Below, piece after piece: positions 5,962-11,939 of a stretch of 11,939 nucleotides of DNA. This stretch comes from an uncultured Sutterella sp. GTDB lineage: Bacteria; Pseudomonadota; Gammaproteobacteria; Burkholderiales; Burkholderiaceae_F. The notes below the pieces were generated by a model. That model worked only from the letters and a program-made list of their open reading frames with translations, did no database searches and was not told the origin of the DNA. The position numbers and the translations under genes are program-made. The DNA lies in the NCBI GenBank assembly GCA_900552915.1, contig USBS01000056.1, positions 1 to 11,939 of the forward strand. Direction: 5' to 3'. The number at the start of each line of letters is the position of its first letter. The first letter of the stretch is position 1.

Positions 5962-7434
5962 TCAATCTTCCGGTTCGGGACGGCTCAGGCGCATAGTGTT
6001 GAGAATGGATGCTGCGGCCGGAGCGATGTCGCTTGCAGTAAAGCCTGCGGCATATTCTTCACTGGCCTTGCCGTGCAGGTAAACCGCAGCAAGCGTGGCG
6101 CTTACGAGATCGTAGCCCTGAGCAAAGAAAGCGCCGAGCATGCCGCTTAAAACGTCGCCCGATCCCGCCGTTGCAAGCATTGCGTTGCCCGTCGGGTTGA
6201 TCCAGGTGCGGGAGCTGCGCAGCGTAACGACGCTGCCTGCGCCCTTCAGAATCGAAATGGCGCCCGTTTGAACAGCCAATTCGCGGGCTGCGCCGATGCG
6301 ATCGGCCTGAACTTTTTCGACCGTGCTGTGAATGATGGCGGCGGCTTCACCGGGGTGCGGCGTGATCACCGTGTGGGCCTTGCGAGCGAGAAGCGCGTCC
6401 TGGAGCGTGACATCTTCGGCAATCATGCGCAAAGCGTCGGCGTCCAAAATCAGGGGAACGGGGGCGGCGATCGCCGCTTCCAGACGCTTGCGGGCTTTTG
6501 CGGAAAAGCCCATGCCGCAGCCCACGACATTGCAGGTGGTTTTCGTGAGATCGATTTCGCCGTCGGCGATCATGAGTTCAGGATAGATCGTGTCGAAAGC
6601 CGGAGCCTTGTCGCTCATGAATTCGACGGTGACGCGTCCGGCGCCCGAGACGATGGCGGCGCGGGCGGCAAGAATCGCCGCGCCGATGGTTCCCGTCTCA
6701 CCGCCCACGACCGCTACATGACCGTAGTTGCCCTTGTGGCTGTTGCGGCTGCGTTCTTCGAGCACGTGACGGAAGTCGTCGGGCTCCACCAAACCGATTG
6801 TCGAAAGCGGTACGGACACGCCGAGTTCGTTGACTTCGACCACACCCGCGGCATCGGCGCCTTCGCACATGAAGCAGCCCGCTTTGGGAGCGAGCATTGC
6901 AATCGTCACGTCGGCCATGCAGCCCTTGACGTTGCCCACCCAGCGGCCGGTCATCGGATCGAGGCCCGAGGGAATGTCCACGCTGATGTGCAGCGCCTGA
7001 CGTTCGTTGAACCACATGGCGGCATCCTGGAAGTCGCCGGCAAGCGGTTTTTTCATGCCGGTGCCGAAAAGGGCATCGACCACCACTTCGGCCTTTTCGG
7101 CGTTGTAGGGGTCGGCAATCACGACGCCGCCTGCGGCCGTGTAAGCCTCATACATGGCAAGAGCGTCTTCGGTCTTGGGCTTGTCGCAGCCAATGAGCGC
7201 GACCGTCACGCGGTATTCGCGATCAAGCAGCAGACGGGCGGCGGCAAAGCCGTCGCCGCCGTTGTTGCCCGGACCGCAAATAAAGACCACGTGCTTGCCG
7301 GGCTCCAGCGACTCGCAGATGCGATCCGCGATCGCCAAGCCTGCGCGCCGCATGAGTTCGGCGGGCGGCAGCTGAGACTGATAACGGTGTTCGAGCGTAG
7401 CAAGCTCGTCGAGATTGAGAATTTGCTGAGCCAT
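5962..7434 (-). CDS. nnr: Bifunctional NAD(P)H-hydrate epimerase / ADP-dependent NAD(P)H-hydrate dehydratase
   Basis: Cytosolic metabolite-repair enzyme that returns hydrated NADH and NADPH to the active cofactors. The N-terminal YjeF domain epimerises R- and S-NAD(P)HX, and the C-terminal ribokinase-like domain dehydrates S-NAD(P)HX using ADP. At 490 residues it is the normal length of the fused bacterial protein. The epimerase half (1 to about 215) shows CGPGNNGGDGFAAARLL (53-69), VVDALFGTG (118-126) with Asp120, and SVDIPSGLDP (151-160). The dehydratase half (about 225-485) shows HKGNYGHVAVVGG (233-245), LDADALR (330-336), TPHPGE (358-363), LKGAG (396-400) and AGSGDVLSGMLGA (423-435) with the probable catalytic Asp427. 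The ATG at 7434 gives the expected N-terminus but has only a weak AGACACC-like ribosome binding site. It is probably transcribed alone. Alternative names are yjeF and nnrD/nnrE fusion. Confidence 0.95.
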   Translation of the reverse strand: MAQQILNLDELATLEHRYQSQLPPAELMRRAGLAIADRICESLEPGKHVVFICGPGNNGGDGFAAARLLLDREYRVTVALIGCDKPKTEDALAMYEAYTAAGGVVIADPYNAEKAEVVVDALFGTGMKKPLAGDFQDAAMWFNERQALHISVDIPSGLDPMTGRWVGNVKGCMADVTIAMLAPKAGCFMCEGADAAGVVEVNELGVSVPLSTIGLVEPDDFRHVLEERSRNSHKGNYGHVAVVGGETGTIGAAILAARAAIVSGAGRVTVEFMSDKAPAFDTIYPELMIADGEIDLTKTTCNVVGCGMGFSAKARKRLEAAIAAPVPLILDADALRMIAEDVTLQDALLARKAHTVITPHPGEAAAIIHSTVEKVQADRIGAARELAVQTGAISILKGAGSVVTLRSSRTWINPTGNAMLATAGSGDVLSGMLGAFFAQGYDLVSATLAAVYLHGKASEEYAAGFTASDIAPAAASILNTMRLSRPEPED

Positions 7435-7474
7435 GGTGTCTAAATAAACTCGGTATCGAAAATACGGATGCGCA

Positions 7475-7480
7475 ATTGTA
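7475..7480 (-). promoter_or_regulatory. Probable -10 box of nnr
   Basis: Read on the minus strand, TACAAT in the context GCGTACAATTGCGC would start transcription near 7468, leaving a leader of about 34 nt. The region 17 bp upstream falls in the GC-rich hairpin at 7483-7508 and offers no recognisable -35 box. Confidence 0.4.
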
Positions 7481-7482
7481 CG

Positions 7483-7508
7483 CTGAGGGACGCAGCCGCG
7501 TCCCGCAG
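7483..7508. other. GC-rich hairpin between the AIM24-like gene and nnr
   Basis: GGGACGC (7487-7493) pairs with GCGTCCC (7498-7504) around an AGCC loop. After one mismatch the stem extends by three more pairs (CTG 7483-7485 with CAG 7506-7508). It lies 27 nt beyond the stop of the upstream minus-strand gene, but no T run follows in either direction. It is an atypical terminator, a transcript-end stabiliser or a promoter-side element. Confidence 0.5.
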
Positions 7509-7534
7509 TGCCTGCCGGCGGCGCCAGTGACCGA

Positions 7535-8251
7535 CTACTTGTTTTCGACCATTTTCTGCTGCGGCATTTGACTCAGCATCCAGTCCACAAAGCCGCCTCT
7601 GTTGCGGGAGCAGACGTAGATGCGGCCCTTGCCGGAAAACTTCAGAACGATGCCTTCGCCCGAGGTTTGGCTGTGCAGAAGCTTTCCAAAGAAACCTTGC
7701 TTGCCTGTGTTGAGGGCGAGCTCATAGTCAAGTTCCTTGTCCCAGGCCACGATATGGCCGTTGTCGACGAAGACCGATTTGCTGCCGTCGAGATCGATGG
7801 CGCGCATCGAACCGAAGCCGCTCACTGCGACAAGCCCGTTGCCCTCGGTGCTCAGCACGAAAAGTCCGCCCGAATCGCCCAACAGGGCGCGGCCCAGACT
7901 TTGCGTCTTTGTTTCGAGCTCAAGTCCGTCGGTACTTGCAAGATAGGCGCCGTCGGCGATCATGTATTGACGCTCTCCCACCTCCAGAATGGCAATGTCG
8001 CCGGGCAGCGCAGGCGTCAGCAACACTTCGCCCGCATCGTCGACAGCTTCGATTTTCTGCTGAAAGAAACTTTCGTCGTTGAGAACCTTGCGCGAGATTG
8101 CTGAAAAAAGGCCGCCGCGAGTACGGCCGGTGAGGGCGAGCGTGGAGTCCATGGATACCATGGCGTTGCTTTCGGCGTAAATGCATTCTCCCTTCTCGAG
8201 CACAACGCTCAAAAGGGGATCGATGGAGCCGGAGACGGTAATGCGGGGCAT
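7535..8251 (-). CDS. TIGR00266/AIM24 family protein
   Basis: A 238-residue soluble protein of the TIGR00266 family, related to the core domain of mitochondrial AIM24. Its biochemical role is not established. Matching features are the N-terminal GECIYAESNAMVSMDSTLAL stretch, LLTPALPGDIAIL in the middle, DGAYLAS, VSGFGSMRAIDLDGSKSVFVDNGHIVAWD, and the Gly-rich SGEGIVLKFSGKGRIYVCSRN near the C-terminus, which together suggest the repeated beta-strand fold of the family. I place the start at ATG 8251 because AGGA (8262-8259) lies 7 nt upstream and the family begins at this point. An upstream ATG at 8323 would add 24 residues unlike family members and would put a probable promoter (TACAAT at 8318-8313) inside the gene. 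It is transcribed divergently from purL. No signal peptide or membrane helix is seen. Confidence 0.87.
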   Translation of the reverse strand: MPRITVSGSIDPLLSVVLEKGECIYAESNAMVSMDSTLALTGRTRGGLFSAISRKVLNDESFFQQKIEAVDDAGEVLLTPALPGDIAILEVGERQYMIADGAYLASTDGLELETKTQSLGRALLGDSGGLFVLSTEGNGLVAVSGFGSMRAIDLDGSKSVFVDNGHIVAWDKELDYELALNTGKQGFFGKLLHSQTSGEGIVLKFSGKGRIYVCSRNRGGFVDWMLSQMPQQKMVENK

Positions 8252-8312
8252 GGTCTGTTCCTGAGAGGTGGATGCGGGAGGCCGGCGGTTTGCGACGGCT
8301 TTTCGAAAGCCC

Positions 8313-8318
8313 ATTGTA
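8313..8318 (-). promoter_or_regulatory. Probable -10 box of the AIM24-like gene
   Basis: Read on the minus strand, TACAAT in the context CCTACAATGGG lies about 60 nt before the ATG at 8251. A TTGAGT at 8346-8341 is 22 bp upstream, too far for a normal -35 box. A small inverted repeat (GGCTTT 8297-8302 with AAAGCC 8306-8311) lies directly downstream, in the start-site region. Confidence 0.4.
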
Positions 8319-8416
8319 GGCAAACGCGCAGGACATCTCGACTCAATGAGTGTGCAGCGTTGCTTTGGGCTGCGGCGGACACTCGCAAAATCGGCCTGAA
8401 ACCACCTGCCGGCCGC

Positions 8417-8422
8417 TATAAT
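8417..8422 (+). promoter_or_regulatory. Consensus -10 box of purL
   Basis: A perfect TATAAT in the context CGCTATAATTC lies 75 nt before the ATG at 8498, putting the transcript start near 8429. The -35 region is poor (CCTGAA around 8395-8400). No PurR-like operator is recognisable. Confidence 0.65.
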
Positions 8423-8437
8423 TCTCAGATTCGTTCA

Positions 8438-8470
8438 GCCCGCTCGTACATTGCGTCGGCGGGCCTTCTT
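8438..8470 (+). promoter_or_regulatory. Terminator-like hairpin in the purL leader
   Basis: GCCCGC (8438-8443) pairs with GCGGGC (8459-8464) around a 15-nt loop and is followed by CTTCTTT. It lies in the predicted 5' leader, between the start site near 8429 and the ATG at 8498. It could be an attenuator, a 5'-end stabiliser or chance; I see no alternative antiterminator pairing. Confidence 0.4.
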
Positions 8471-8497
8471 TGCAATCTAAACGGTTGAATTTCCAAG

Positions 8498-11939
<3,442 letters not shown>

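Noticed and set aside
6268..7443. Open frame of 391 codons on the plus strand, antisense to nnr
   Set aside because: It is an antisense shadow of a clearly conserved enzyme; the translation is rich in His, Gly, Ala and Asp without motifs.

Overview
The window looks like ordinary chromosome from a moderately GC-rich Burkholderiales-type betaproteobacterium, possibly Sutterella/Parasutterella-like. The grounds are a third-position G/C preference, a single-chain PurL, a CadR/PbrR-style MerR regulator diverging from a Zn/Cd/Pb P-type ATPase, and -10 boxes of the form CTACAAT. The genus is a guess. I see no insertion sequence, integrase, CRISPR array, tRNA or rRNA.

Layout. 1-2001 (minus) is a P1B-type heavy-metal ATPase that runs off the left edge. 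It diverges from a MerR-family regulator (2105-2569, plus), and a single MerR-type operator with a 19-bp-spaced promoter lies between them. Next come a small multi-pass membrane protein of unknown function (2645-3205, plus), a non-coding gap with two hairpins, the second being a terminator, and an aldo/keto reductase (3424-4275, minus, probably starting at TTG). At 4549-5876 (plus) is an unrecognised membrane-anchored protein whose reading frame is broken by an apparent one-base loss near 5625. A strong shared terminator separates it from nnr (5962-7434, minus), the bifunctional NAD(P)HX epimerase/dehydratase. Then come a TIGR00266/AIM24-family protein (7535-8251, minus) and, divergently, purL (8498 to the right edge, plus), which is cut off inside its glutaminase domain.

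How the genes relate. The only clear functional unit is metal resistance: the regulator should sense a divalent soft metal and switch on the divergent efflux ATPase through the shared operator. Nnr (repair of damaged NAD(P)H) and PurL (de novo purine synthesis) are housekeeping genes. The aldo/keto reductase, the AIM24-like protein and the two membrane-associated hypotheticals show no evident pathway link to each other or to these.

I found no convincing new multi-gene system. The items most worth a second look are the metal regulator, which has Phe where CadR/ZntR have a metal-binding Cys plus an unusual Cys-rich tail; the frameshifted membrane-anchored gene; and structured untranslated regions at 3206-3407, 7483-7508 and 8438-8464.
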